64,000 nt of DNA from VXOZ01 sp965220045 (GTDB lineage Bacteria > Chloroflexota > UBA11872 > VXOZ01), in the NCBI GenBank assembly GCA_965220045.1, contig OZ244803.1, positions 1,054,001-1,118,000 on the forward strand, read 5' to 3'. This document shows, piece after piece, positions 9,401 through 17,174 of this stretch; positions within the stretch are counted from its first letter, which is position 1, and every line of letters begins with the position of its first letter. The notes below the pieces were generated by a model. That model had not been told where the DNA came from. It saw only the letters and a program-made list of their open reading frames with translations, and did not search any database. The translations under genes and the position numbers were made by a program.

Positions 9401-9719
9401 CCCCAATGTGCTGCCTACGGTGGCGATCGAGGACGTGAAAGAGGGCGAGCGGATCCAGGTAGCCGGCTGGCCGGTGGCGCGGCAGCATCCCCGCGGCAGG
9501 GACGGCACGGTGTTCGTCACCATCGAGGACGAGGTGGGCAGCGTCCAGCTCATCCTCTGGCCCCGGGTCTTTGCCCGCCACCGGCGCGCACTCGGCAGCC
9601 AGGTGATCCTGGCGACCGGCGAGGTCTCGCGCTGGGACGGCACCACGAACGTCATCGTCTCAGCCGTGCGGGCCCTTGATGCCTCCGTGCCTATGCCCGC
9701 GTCCCACGACTGGCACTAG
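6417..9719 (+). CDS. dnaE2: Error-prone DNA polymerase III alpha subunit, DnaE2 (ImuC) type
   Basis: 1100 residues from the ATG at 6417. The PHP domain opens 'YVELHAKSFYSFGIGASHPHEL', shown here in two parts, 'YVELHAKSFYSF' and 'GIGASHPHEL', a DnaE2-style variant. The palm has 'GRGRGSS' and the catalytic 'PDIDLDF' with D416, D418 and D420. A fingers and HhH region follows. A C-terminal OB domain ('GTVFVTIEDEVGSVQLILWP') precedes the end. It performs translesion synthesis with ImuB at damaged forks. The N-terminal tail (5-22) and the linker before the OB domain (910-927) are hexapeptide repeats encoded by 18-bp units and are probably flexible. It is co-transcribed with imuB. A true replicative DnaE must lie elsewhere. 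Confidence 0.93.
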   Translation: MISLQAQSSPQAPSSTQSPSAGYVELHAKSFYSFGIGASHPHELLAQAKAFGYAALALTDTNLCGALDFARLANSLEIRPITGGEITLLDGARIVLLARTREGYANLARLFTLANAVDRREPRLDPVHLPTHAAGLILLTGGRDGPLARLMEAGRHQTALTLLQEYVAGYGHESVYVELQQNFLRGDTKRNGELARLADEAGVPVVATNDVLYHAPERYRLQHALEAAKRNITIDQALPHLKPNHHLHLKSHARMESLFKDFPDAIANTVRIAAQCTFDLSTDLGYTLPDPAVPEGFTLTQYLRTLCEEAAVRRYGAVTAQVQARLDEEFDLIERHNLSGFLLLYREIVGIAQQIMVERGLMDPATPLEERPPGRGRGSSVALLVGYLIGISHVDPLKWDLTLERFISADMTMLPDIDLDFPRELRDPLLERVHRHFGPEYAVLAGAIATYSVKGIIQDLGKALGLPKEDLSLLSKQLHSHHADNLKEEMLGLPAFKDKVTAAGWRDLIALGPALMDAPKGIGQHVGGMILSDMPISALVPIRAGAMEGRFIMDWNKDSVADANFAKIDLLSLPVLDQIEEALDLIAAREGTRPDLSRIDPADPQVYDMINAGRSIGIFLLQSPAQLKMGQRLRSRTLLDLAYQVALIRPGVGVQGSAVSQFVERYRHGVAWDYDHPLEQRALERGYGIIVWQEQVVQLIMDVGGMTAAQADEVRRAFTKPNNAHLIAMHWQLFLQGSRSRGVPEAVAEKIFSKINGHYMFPESHSHAFAITAYQAAWLKRYYPLEFFIGLMNNQPMGFYPLETLKQDAQSFGVPFRNPCINRSEVRCTPAEGAVLLGLRFVKDVGAEMAERIVAERESGGIYTGASDFVRRTGAKPKAVQSLVQAGAFDEITLTSSPHPQDETASQKIPVSAKTLASKKTPAPKETQNRREALWDAGLAMRPGRHGQRAFAVATAESVPRLADFDDFERMVGEYAVMGIYPKGHLMEHFRPSLGPNVLPTVAIEDVKEGERIQVAGWPVARQHPRGRDGTVFVTIEDEVGSVQLILWPRVFARHRRALGSQVILATGEVSRWDGTTNVIVSAVRALDASVPMPASHDWH
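6429..6482 (+). repeat. Three in-frame 18-bp repeats at the 5' end of dnaE2
   Basis: Three consecutive 18-base units start CAAGCG, CAGGCG and CAGTCG and encode QAQSSP, QAPSST and QSPSAG. They add a Ser/Gln/Pro tail in front of the PHP domain. Confidence 0.7.
9144..9197 (+). repeat. Three in-frame 18-bp repeats in the dnaE2 linker
   Basis: Units start CCGGTTTCGG, CTAGCTTCGA and CCGGCTCCGA, and each ends 'GA(A/G)(A/G)AGAC' or similar. They encode the Lys/Pro/Thr-rich hexamers PVSAKT, LASKKT and PAPKET between the polymerase core and the OB domain. Confidence 0.65.
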
Positions 9720-9808
9720 ACATAAGCTCAACACTGTGGCGGGCAGCACGGGTATGGGATAATGGCACGCAAGAAGGTCCAAACGTGTCACACCGAGTGG
9801 AGGGGACC

Positions 9809-10486
9809 ATGTGTGGCAGATATAGCCTGAAAGCAGACATATCCCAACTGGCCATGCGGTTCGAATTCGCTACCGACGACATTGAGCACCAACCGGCCTA
9901 CAACATCGCGCCGACGCAGCAGGTGTTGACCATTACGAATGATGGAGAGCGGCAGGCTGAGTACATGCGCTGGGGTCTAATCCCCTTCTGGGCGAAAGAC
10001 ATGAAGATCGGCTACCGCATGATCAACGCCCGCGGCGAGACCGTGGCCGAAAAGCCGAGCTTCCGCACCGCGCTGCGCAAGCGGCGCTGTCTGATACTGG
10101 CCGACGGTTTCTACGAGTGGCAGAAACTCGGCGGCAAGCAGAAACGGCCCATGCGGATCACGCTCACGTCGGGCGAGCCCTTTGCCTTTGCCGGTCTCTG
10201 GGAAACGTGGAAAGACCCGGAAGGCGAGCTGATAAAGTCCTGCACCATCATTACCACGTCGGCGAATGAGCGACTGAGCCCCATTCACGACCGCATGCCG
10301 GTGATACTCCCGCAAGAGCAGGAGTCGTTCTGGCTGGACCAAGAGGTGGAAGACCCCGTAGCGCTCTCCAGCGTTATAGCCTCGTATCCTGATGATGAAT
10401 TGGACGCCTTTGAGGTCTCAACGCTGGTCAACAACACGCGGAACAAAGGGCCTGAAGTGATGGACCCTGTAGCGAGATTGGTCTAA
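9809..10486 (+). CDS. yedK: SRAP domain protein (YedK/HMCES family), abasic-site shield
   Basis: 225 residues from the ATG at 9809, which follows 'ggagggg' and leaves Cys at position 2 after Met removal, as the mechanism requires. The full active-site set is visible: C2 (MCGRYS), N73 (INARGE), E103 (DGFYEW) and H160 (SPIHDRMP). These residues form the thiazolidine crosslink to abasic sites in single-stranded DNA. It lies 89 bases downstream of dnaE2 on the same strand. That places abasic-site protection beside the translesion pair and suggests shared damage control. SRAP genes are often solitary, so the linkage is notable. Confidence 0.93.
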   Translation: MCGRYSLKADISQLAMRFEFATDDIEHQPAYNIAPTQQVLTITNDGERQAEYMRWGLIPFWAKDMKIGYRMINARGETVAEKPSFRTALRKRRCLILADGFYEWQKLGGKQKRPMRITLTSGEPFAFAGLWETWKDPEGELIKSCTIITTSANERLSPIHDRMPVILPQEQESFWLDQEVEDPVALSSVIASYPDDELDAFEVSTLVNNTRNKGPEVMDPVARLV

Positions 10487-10562
10487 GACCAATGCGACAG
10501 GTTTGCAGCGAAGGGTGTAGCAAGGGCCGGGCAGGCCCAAATGGACCTAACTAGGACACTCT

Positions 10563-11255
10563 ATGACGCAGTCATCACTTCCAGTCGGCGAAATCGTGGA
10601 GCCCACCGGGCAGGGCGGGTTGCCCCGGCGGACAGACTATGTTGGGCAGTTCATCACACTGTCGCCGGTGGATCCCCAGGCAGATGTGGAGCAGCTCTTT
10701 GTAGGCACGCACGGCTCTGCCCGCAAGGAGCAGGTGTGGACCTACATGGGATACGGTCCATTCGAGACAGACGGACAGATGCTTGGCTGGCTCCAGGAAA
10801 GTGCAGAATCCGAAGATCCGCTTTTCTTTACGGTACACCACCATGCAACCCGACGGCGCGTAGGGATGGTCAGTTTTCTGAACATTGCCGGGGACATGCG
10901 GCGCCTGGAGTTAGGGCACATCTGGTATGCCCCGGTGGCGCAACGGACGCAAACAAACTCAGAGGCCGTGTACCTCATGCTTTGCGCAGCATTTGATGAA
11001 CTCGAATACCGGCGCGTCGAGTGGAAGTGCGACGCCCTCAACGACCGGTCACGGGCGGCGGCCTTGCGACTGGGATTCCGATTTGAGGGGGTCTTCAGAC
11101 AGCATTTGATTGTCAAGGGCCGCAATCGGGATACGGCGTGGTTCGCCATGCTGGACAGCGAATGGCCCGCCATCAAGCAGAATATGGTGACGTGGCTGTA
11201 CCGGAATCCGAACCGGCAGTTGTCCTTAGCTGAGCTCAACGAAAGCAATCGCTAA
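10563..11255 (+). CDS. GNAT family N-acetyltransferase, RimJ/RimL-like
   Basis: 230 residues. The layout follows the Acetyltransf_3 branch. An N-terminal strand ('VGQFITLSPVDPQADVEQLF') precedes a central 'RRVGMVSFLNI', then 'LELGHIWYAP..RTQTNSEAVYLML' with the acetyl-CoA loop area. 'RRVEWKCDALNDRSRAAALRLGF' and 'EGVFRQHLIVKGRNRDTAWFAML' close the domain and are nearly diagnostic. It should transfer an acetyl group to a small amine or a protein N-terminus. The ATG follows 'actagga'. No co-transcribed neighbour indicates the substrate. Confidence 0.88.
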   Translation: MTQSSLPVGEIVEPTGQGGLPRRTDYVGQFITLSPVDPQADVEQLFVGTHGSARKEQVWTYMGYGPFETDGQMLGWLQESAESEDPLFFTVHHHATRRRVGMVSFLNIAGDMRRLELGHIWYAPVAQRTQTNSEAVYLMLCAAFDELEYRRVEWKCDALNDRSRAAALRLGFRFEGVFRQHLIVKGRNRDTAWFAMLDSEWPAIKQNMVTWLYRNPNRQLSLAELNESNR

Positions 11256-11510
11256 GGCGAACACGGAGACTACCTAATGGTCGAAAACTATTGTAATGCT
11301 GGTCAGTTGCGCGTAGAACGCTGCCTTGCAACACGGCAAGACCGCGCAGGTTACGCGCACGTCCCGTGCGAACTTACGCTACCGGCGACCCTACCCACCA
11401 AAGCAAGCGCGTCGTGCTACTAGGTCTCCTGAGCAACTGCTCGGGGACTGAGCATCAAGTTGCCCAACCAGGGAGTCTCCAGTCTCAACCAAGTCTCCTG
11501 CTGTTCCAGG

Positions 11511-12179
11511 TCAGCCTGTTGCCACGGCAGCCGGGGCAAGCGCATGGCCCACCTCTTCTCTGGTTGCCAATGTGGCCCAGTGCTGGCCGACCAGGGCGGG
11601 AAAGAGGTGTTTGCTGGTCTCATTGCCATAGAGGATGCAGTCCTCCAGCCAGACCCGCTGCTTGAAGCCGAATTCACGGCTTTGTATCAGGGAGTAGAAG
11701 ACGCAGGCGCTGCCGTACTGTCCGCACAGCACCACGTTTTCGATGCCGGACTGGTGCAGCAGGTATTCCAGGCCCGTGCCCGTGAAGACTGAGCCCGTGG
11801 TCTTGCGTATAAGGATTTCACCAGGCAGGGGCGCCAACTGATCGATCACCGACATGGCGGGGGTATCGAATAAGTCATAGTCTCTTGCACGCATGTGGAA
11901 GGGAGCATCGCGCTTGTCAAGCGTCCACCTGGCACACACGGCATGGACGACGAGTGCGCCGGCCTCGCGAAAGATGCGGAGCGCGTCGGTGACATTGGGT
12001 ATCACGTAATCGAGTTCCCGCGCGAACCACTCGGCTCTCTGGTGGTCGCCTTGGGCCAGCCACACCGGATTGCAGAACCGGTTCATCATGTCAATGATGA
12101 TGAGGGCGGTCTTTTCGGGCGCGAGGACGTCATCTTCAGCAATGCGCTGCGTTACGAAATCGTCGGTGTCAATGAGCAT
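11511..12179 (-). CDS. Isochorismatase-like cysteine hydrolase
   Basis: 222 residues from the ATG at 12179, chosen because AAAGGGGAT precedes it at good spacing. The catalytic triad of the superfamily is present: D30 ('LIIIDMMN'), K126 ('LIRKTTGSVF') and C159 ('GQYGSACVFYSL'). Members hydrolyse amides or vinyl ethers (nicotinamidase, ureidoacrylate and N-carbamoyl hydrolases). A nitrilase-superfamily gene lies 197 bases upstream on the same strand. Together they suggest stepwise breakdown of an amide-containing small molecule, though a hairpin repeat lies between them. Confidence 0.88.
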   Translation of the reverse strand: MLIDTDDFVTQRIAEDDVLAPEKTALIIIDMMNRFCNPVWLAQGDHQRAEWFARELDYVIPNVTDALRIFREAGALVVHAVCARWTLDKRDAPFHMRARDYDLFDTPAMSVIDQLAPLPGEILIRKTTGSVFTGTGLEYLLHQSGIENVVLCGQYGSACVFYSLIQSREFGFKQRVWLEDCILYGNETSKHLFPALVGQHWATLATREEVGHALAPAAVATG

Positions 12180-12308
12180 GCGAGAATCCCCTTTGCAGTT
12201 ATATTGAAATTGGTGTTGGACACGCTGGTTTGAATTACTTAGCAACTGGGAGGACGAGAAAGCAAGTCTAGCTATCATTCCTGCCCTGCTATGTCGCCCT
12301 CACCCTAA

Positions 12309-12328
12309 CCCTCTCCCCCAGGAGAGGG
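12309..12328. repeat. Hairpin repeat 'ccctaaccctctcc' type
   Basis: CCCTCTCC pairs with GGAGAGGG across a four-base loop, preceded by 'cctcaccctaa'. It lies between two minus-strand genes and may weaken read-through from the nitrilase gene into the isochorismatase gene. Confidence 0.6.
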
Positions 12329-12375
12329 GACAAGACCGGAGTCTCGTTAGGCACCCAAACCAGGGCTGCTCGGCA

Positions 12376-13308
12376 CTAGACTTCTACTTTAGTAGGCCGC
12401 TCAGCCGACACTTGGCTCGAATCGTCGACCCAGTACCCGTTGTCCAAGAGTTCCTGGTAGGTATCCGGTCGCCGGTGGTTCCAGGCGTCTTCGCGGAAGC
12501 TGGCGAGGCCGGTTGAGCCGCCGCGGTAGACCATGCGCGGACGGTCGAGGTCGAGGGAAGCCACGGCTACGCCCCAGTAGCGGCCGCGATCCACAACGGA
12601 GATGCCGTCCGGCCCGATCACGCTGCTGCGGTTCAGGCACATACCCGGCATCCAGGGCTCGTGGTCGGTGAAGCCGTAGTTGACGGGGCAGACGTAGACG
12701 CAGTTATCGATGGCGCGGGACTGGATCACCGCTTCCCAGCCGACCTCTCCGTACATACTGTACATGGTGGGATGGTAGATGATGTCGGCGCCCTTGAGGG
12801 CGAGAATGCGGTACCCCTCCGGGAAGAAGACGTCGTAGCAAATGGTGATGCCGATCTTGCCGAAATCCAGATCGAAGACCGGCCAGGAATTGCCGGCAGT
12901 AATCCCCCACGCTTCGATTTCGGTTACGGTCAGGTGGACTTTGTTGTAGCCGCCGACATAGTTGCCGTTTCGATCTATGACCATGCCCACATTGCGGCGC
13001 AATCCAGCGCCATCCAGGCCAAGGACCGGGGCGACGACGTACATACTGCGTTCCCGCGCGACCGCCGCCATGCGCTGAAAGGTCTCGCCCCCGGGGACCG
13101 CTTCGTACCAGCGGTCGTCGGTTCCACCGGAGGTGATGCCGCGCACGGGGAAAGCCTCGGGCAGGCAGGCAATATCGGCCCCTTGCGCCGCAGCCTCGTG
13201 GAGCAATTCTTCCGCCTTGCTGAGGTTGAACTCGTGACGCTCCTCATCAGTCTCGCCGAGGACGGTATTCGGCGTAGAGCAGACAGCAACGTTCGCCAGG
13301 CGAGCCAT
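12376..13308 (-). CDS. Carbon-nitrogen hydrolase (nitrilase superfamily)
   Basis: 310 residues. The Glu-Lys-Cys triad is clear: E51 ('CLPEAFP'), K123 ('GGYNKVHL') and C157 ('GITICYDVFFPEGYR'). The fold is the alpha-beta-beta-alpha sandwich of amidases, N-carbamoylases and beta-ureidopropionases. Length and motif spacing suit an amidase or carbamoylase more than a true nitrilase. It has no signal peptide. The divergent side is the promoterless gap before the solute-binding gene. The downstream neighbour is an isochorismatase-like hydrolase, supporting amide catabolism. The substrate is unknown. Confidence 0.9.
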   Translation of the reverse strand: MARLANVAVCSTPNTVLGETDEERHEFNLSKAEELLHEAAAQGADIACLPEAFPVRGITSGGTDDRWYEAVPGGETFQRMAAVARERSMYVVAPVLGLDGAGLRRNVGMVIDRNGNYVGGYNKVHLTVTEIEAWGITAGNSWPVFDLDFGKIGITICYDVFFPEGYRILALKGADIIYHPTMYSMYGEVGWEAVIQSRAIDNCVYVCPVNYGFTDHEPWMPGMCLNRSSVIGPDGISVVDRGRYWGVAVASLDLDRPRMVYRGGSTGLASFREDAWNHRRPDTYQELLDNGYWVDDSSQVSAERPTKVEV

Positions 13309-13413
13309 GGTTTACATCTCCCCGTTATCAGCATGCCAAGCACAAGCCGGACCAGTTTCTCTGGCAGCGTGAACCGTGCAAGCCGGCCCAGCCCTTGCAT
13401 TGTACAAAATGAA

Positions 13414-13440
13414 CCAGGGGAGCGGAATCCGCTCCCCTGG
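13414..13440 (-). terminator. Intrinsic terminator of the solute-binding protein gene
   Basis: A perfect 13-base stem (CCAGGGGAGCGGA / TCCGCTCCCCTGG) has a single-base centre. It begins 14 bases after the stop codon on the minus strand and is followed there by the T-rich run TTCATTTTGT. Confidence 0.75.
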
Positions 13441-13454
13441 CTGCGAAATCTTGT

Positions 13455-14807
13455 CTACCAGAGACAACCGCGGTCGTCCAACCATCCTTGGACTTGATCC
13501 TGCGTCTTCTGCAGCGCTTCAGGCACCGTTATGGCGCCTTCCAAGATTGCCGGCCAGGTTTCGTTGCGCCAGATATCGTTGAAGTCGCCCTGTTGGATGA
13601 GCGTGGGCGTCGCGTTGGCGATTGACGCCATCGTCTTATAGACGCTGGCGTCCTCGTAGTCCTTGGTCGTGATCGGTTCGCGGCGCAAGTCCGCCGGATA
13701 GCGTCCGCCGCCCTGCGGGACCCAGATCTCTTGCAGGTCGCCGATGACCGTGTGCTTGATGAACTCCCAGCCGCCCTCGGCGTTCTCCGCCTGTGAACCG
13801 AGGTGGATGGCGACCACGGCATAGGCGGCTTTACGCCCGCCGGGACCATTTGGAGTCGGCGCCATGCCGACCTCAAACAGGTTCGTCGGCGTGACTTGCT
13901 CGTTGATGCGCCGGATCTGGAAGTGACCGGTGTGATAGATGGCCGTATTGCCCTCGAAGTAATTGCCGCCTTGCACGCGGTGCTTGTTAAAGGTATCCGC
14001 TTGAAATTGCACCGCATCGCGGAAGGCATCGCTGCCGAAGCCGGCGTGTGTGCAATCCGGATTCCAGAAGTCGGCCCCCCAGGCCCAGGAGTAGTACGTC
14101 AGCACAGAGGGAACGTGCGGCTGGGTGCCCATGCCGCCTACCACGACTTCATCGCCTTCGACCTTGGTCAGCTTAATTGCCGCTTCCAGAGCGGCATCCC
14201 AGGTCCAATTGCCCTCAGCCTCGAGTTCGGTCGGGGTCTTGAGACCGGCATTGACGATGAGGCTCTTGTTGTACCAGATCTCCCGCGAATTGATCCACCA
14301 AGCAACGCCATAGTTCTGGCCTTTGTGGATCCACTTAGCGGCTTCGTGGAAGTTAGCAGGATCGATTTCCGCGTCTGTGGCAATGATCGGATCGAGGGGT
14401 TGGACGATGTTGCCCGCGACAAAGGTGCCTACCCACCCAAAGTAGCCGTAGATGATGTCGAATTTGATCCCGCCGGCTTGGGCAGCAGCCGCCTTCGTCG
14501 GCAGTTCGCTGAACGAAGAGTCGGCAATTGCAATCTTCTGATCGGGGTTCTTTGCCTCGAAGGTCTCAACCACTTCCGCCCAGCCGTTGCGCCAGGTCTC
14601 ATTCTGGCCTTCGAGCACGTGGAGGAAGTTAATTGTCTTGGGGCCTTCATCCTTGGGCGCTGCCTCCGCCGCCTTGGGAGCCTCGCCCTCTTGCCCCTCA
14701 TCGGTTGGTGTAACCGGTACCGTGCCGCAGGCTGCCGAAATTGCGACCGCGCCGGTTACCAGCGCGCCGCGCAGCAGTGTTCGCCGAGATAGTGTATCCG
14801 CCATCAT
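13455..14807 (-). CDS. ABC transporter solute-binding lipoprotein (family 1, sugar type)
   Basis: 450 residues. The N-terminus has a twin-arginine style 'SRRTLLRGALVTGA' and a lipobox 'AISAAC' with C27, so it is exported and lipid-anchored. An acidic Ala/Glu/Lys linker (30-56) precedes the binding domain ('TINFLHVLEGQNETWRNGW', then 'WWINSREIWYNKSL', 'ELEAEGNWTWDAALEAAIKLT'). Two adjacent ATGs (14807, 14804) follow AGAGGAGGG. It has its own promoter and terminator and no permease or ATPase beside it. Its partner is encoded elsewhere. It is only distantly similar to the four-member lipoprotein family at 25.6 and 36.9-41.5 kb. Confidence 0.88.
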   Translation of the reverse strand: MMADTLSRRTLLRGALVTGAVAISAACGTVPVTPTDEGQEGEAPKAAEAAPKDEGPKTINFLHVLEGQNETWRNGWAEVVETFEAKNPDQKIAIADSSFSELPTKAAAAQAGGIKFDIIYGYFGWVGTFVAGNIVQPLDPIIATDAEIDPANFHEAAKWIHKGQNYGVAWWINSREIWYNKSLIVNAGLKTPTELEAEGNWTWDAALEAAIKLTKVEGDEVVVGGMGTQPHVPSVLTYYSWAWGADFWNPDCTHAGFGSDAFRDAVQFQADTFNKHRVQGGNYFEGNTAIYHTGHFQIRRINEQVTPTNLFEVGMAPTPNGPGGRKAAYAVVAIHLGSQAENAEGGWEFIKHTVIGDLQEIWVPQGGGRYPADLRREPITTKDYEDASVYKTMASIANATPTLIQQGDFNDIWRNETWPAILEGAITVPEALQKTQDQVQGWLDDRGCLW

Positions 14808-14936
14808 TTCCCTCCTCTAATAGAAGGACTCTGACTATGGGAAAACTCCGGAAGTTGTGCGGCCGATGTTGTGGTGTACCCCGCCTCCTTTCGCTCCATC
14901 AAGCCGCTTAGGCATTAGAATAGCAGGAATCTGCCG

Positions 14937-14964
14937 TTAATAGCAATTGTCAAGTCCTTGACAA
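14937..14964 (-). promoter_or_regulatory. Candidate promoter for the solute-binding protein gene
   Basis: On the minus strand -35 TTGTCA (14959-14964), a 16-base spacer and -10 TATTAA (14937-14942) give a plausible sigma-70 promoter about 130 bases from the start codon. The -35 lies inside the palindrome at 14946-14965. Confidence 0.4.
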
Positions 14965-14965
14965 T
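14946..14965. promoter_or_regulatory. Operator-like palindrome ATTGTCAAG-TC-CTTGACAAT
   Basis: Two perfect nine-base arms are separated by two bases. It covers the -35 region of the candidate promoter, the position where a dimeric repressor would block RNA polymerase. No regulator gene is adjacent. Confidence 0.45.
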
Positions 14966-15306
14966 CTTGGTTGTGTCTGAAGATTCATAATGGTTGTCAT
15001 CTCTTTGGGACTGGACATAACCTCCCATGATCCGGGCATCCACGGCGAAGCCTCATTGGCAGGTAGGCGCCGGGCGTCGCTGAAGGAGTGCCCATTCATG
15101 CCCTGCTTTGGGCTGCGCCAATTCCATCTTCGAGTGGCATGCCTGCGCCCCATCCTCTACAGTGTTGTTGCGCGACTCAATTTGTATGATCCAATGCGTC
15201 ACACCAAAGGCGAGCATTGCGATAGCTATCCAAAGAGTGAATTCTTAGTCACAGCCTAGTGACTGATTAACCGGTTTGGCATTCTAAATTAACGAGGAAT
15301 GGACCA

Positions 15307-16233
15307 ATGGAAAGACTCACTGCAGCGGCATTTCGACGCGCCAGTGCTTTTGTTATGGAGCAGGGAAGGGACTTGGATCGAGCGCTATTCGAGTTCCATT
15401 TTGGTGATGGGACCACAGAAAGCGTGCTGGTCGCGCTGGCGGCGTACCAAAACGACGACGGCGGTTTCGGCCACGGGCTGGAACCGGATCTCCGAACAAC
15501 GGCGTCGTCCGTGATTGCGACGACCGTGGCGTTTCAGAACTTCCGGTCATTGGGCGTGCCGGCGGACCATCCCATGGTGCGGCGAGGGTTTGCGTATCTC
15601 CTTGACACGTATGATGAGTCGCGGCAGGTGTGGCCGATTGTTCCGCCCGAGGTCGAGGACGCGCCTCACGCGCCGTGGTGGGACTACTCGAATAGCGAGG
15701 CGGGGTTTGGCGGGTTCTTAGTCAACCCGCGCGTTGAGATAGTCGGCTACTTGCAGGACTACCGTACAGAAGCGCCGCCGCATCTGCTGGAGACGCTGAC
15801 GACGGCAGTGTTCAGGCACTTGGAGTCGCTGCCCGATGAGATTGAAATGCATGACCTCATTTGCTTTGTCAGCCTTGCGGAGACTGAGTCGTTGTCCCAG
15901 GAATTGAAGGACCGCATTTGGACAAAGCTGGCTAAGGCGGCGGAACACGGCGTCGCGCGGGAGCCGGAGCAATTGACCGGCTACGTGCTCAAGCCCTTGT
16001 ACTTGGCGTCTTCCCCGCATGCGCCGCTGGCGGAGCAGTTCGCGGCGGAATTGGCAATGAATCTGGAGTTCGAGATCGGGCAGCAGGGCGCGGACGGCGC
16101 GTGGTCGCCGAATTTTTCGTGGGGCGACCAGCATCCGGAGGCGTGGCAGGTTGCCAAGCGCGAGTGGCAGTCCCGGATGACCTTGAAGAATCTACGGGTG
16201 CTTCGAGACTTCGACCGCATTGAGACTGGTTGA
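15307..16233 (+). CDS. Conserved protein with alpha/alpha-toroid (terpene cyclase-like) repeats
   Basis: 308 residues with no signal peptide. 'YQNDDGGFGHGLEPDLRT' and later 'QGADGAWSPNFSW' resemble the QW-type repeats of the prenyltransferase/squalene-cyclase toroid fold. Helical segments of 45-60 residues lie between them. The acidic catalytic motif DxDD of cyclases is absent, so it is unlikely to be a terpene cyclase. A scaffold or carbohydrate-related role is possible. The ATG follows GAGGAA. The HAD phosphatase gene follows 77 bases later on the same strand. Confidence 0.65.
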   Translation: MERLTAAAFRRASAFVMEQGRDLDRALFEFHFGDGTTESVLVALAAYQNDDGGFGHGLEPDLRTTASSVIATTVAFQNFRSLGVPADHPMVRRGFAYLLDTYDESRQVWPIVPPEVEDAPHAPWWDYSNSEAGFGGFLVNPRVEIVGYLQDYRTEAPPHLLETLTTAVFRHLESLPDEIEMHDLICFVSLAETESLSQELKDRIWTKLAKAAEHGVAREPEQLTGYVLKPLYLASSPHAPLAEQFAAELAMNLEFEIGQQGADGAWSPNFSWGDQHPEAWQVAKREWQSRMTLKNLRVLRDFDRIETG

Positions 16234-16310
16234 GAATAGGCAGCGGTAGGGGGAGAGAAAAGATAGTGATATGTGGACAGATGTCCTCCCCTTTTTGATT
16301 TGGGAGCAAT

Positions 16311-17048
16311 ATGTCGCTGAGGCTGTATATGAAACGAGTATGCGCGCTTCTTCTTGATTTGGACGATACACTGCTGGACGGCAGCTTTTTCCCGCAGTCC
16401 ATCGCGCGAACCTGCGAGGAGCTTGCGTTGCTGCGGCCGGGGCTAGAGGCAGAGCGGCTGCAGAAGGCCAATCACGCAGTGTTCCGTACCCGCGGGCCAG
16501 AGAGTCATGATGCGTGGACTCTGGGTAGACTGAGCGGCGCCGAACTTGCTGTTGAAACCTGGCGCAGGACACTTCAGGCATGTGGCAACCAAGACGAATC
16601 GCTCGCTCAATTCGCAGCGAAGACTCACTTGCACTTTGCCAGGGACTCCTATCAGCCTTTCACTGATGTAGCGGGACTCATGAGTGCGGTGCGGCAGGCA
16701 CGCGTCCCAATAGCTCTCGTGACGAATGGTGCCGCCGACACACAGCGAAACAAGATCGAGTCTATGGGAATTGCCGATTTGTTCAGCGCCTTTTCCATCT
16801 CTGGGGAAACTGGCGTGGCCAAACCGGACACACGTGCGTTTACTGTAGTGCTTGAGGCGTTGAGTGTATCCGGCAAGAGTGTGTGGCACGTGGGTGATAG
16901 CCTGGCGGCTGACGTAGCTGGCGCGAATACGGCCGGTCTTACCTCGGTGTGGCTGAATCGGGACGGGGCAGTACGCAGCAAGAATGATGCTCAACCTGAT
17001 TTAGAAGTCACATCGCTTTCTGAATTAACTCTCTATCTCCTGCAATGA
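16311..17048 (+). CDS. HAD superfamily hydrolase (class IA)
   Basis: 245 residues. Motif I is D16-x-D18-x-T20 ('LLLDLDDTLLDG'), motif II is in 'PIALVTNGAAD', motif III lysine is in 'SGETGVAKPD' and motif IV is in 'VWHVGDSLAADVAGANTAG'. An alpha-helical cap occupies about 30-115, which defines subclass IA. The protein should be a small-molecule phosphatase or dehalogenase-type hydrolase in the cytosol. The start is the ATG at 16311 after GGGAG. A second ATG six codons later is a possible alternative. Confidence 0.9.
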   Translation: MSLRLYMKRVCALLLDLDDTLLDGSFFPQSIARTCEELALLRPGLEAERLQKANHAVFRTRGPESHDAWTLGRLSGAELAVETWRRTLQACGNQDESLAQFAAKTHLHFARDSYQPFTDVAGLMSAVRQARVPIALVTNGAADTQRNKIESMGIADLFSAFSISGETGVAKPDTRAFTVVLEALSVSGKSVWHVGDSLAADVAGANTAGLTSVWLNRDGAVRSKNDAQPDLEVTSLSELTLYLLQ

Positions 17049-17174
17049 GTGCGAAAACTGGCTAATTCTGACGCAACGTGGTCCACAGTCAGCAACCACT
17101 GAACGGACAAAACACACAGCGAGTGCTTCACAGCCCTAAGATGTGGTACGTCACATCGTCTAGTTCATCCGTCC

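Larger units (their letters stand above)
14808..15306. other. Divergent intergenic region, 499 bases
   Basis: It separates the solute-binding gene from the toroid protein gene. It contains a palindromic operator-like site and overlapping promoter near 14937-14965. The remaining ~330 bases show no gene or RNA. The downstream gene's ribosome site 'cgaggaa' closes the region. Confidence 0.5.

Noticed and set aside
9850..9870. 'ggttcgaattcg' resembling a tRNA T-loop
   Set aside because: It lies inside the SRAP coding region and has no flanking cloverleaf stems. No tRNA was found in the window.
13803..14792. Plus-strand 329-codon frame opposite the solute-binding gene
   Set aside because: The minus strand has lipobox, promoter and terminator. 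The plus frame is a shadow.
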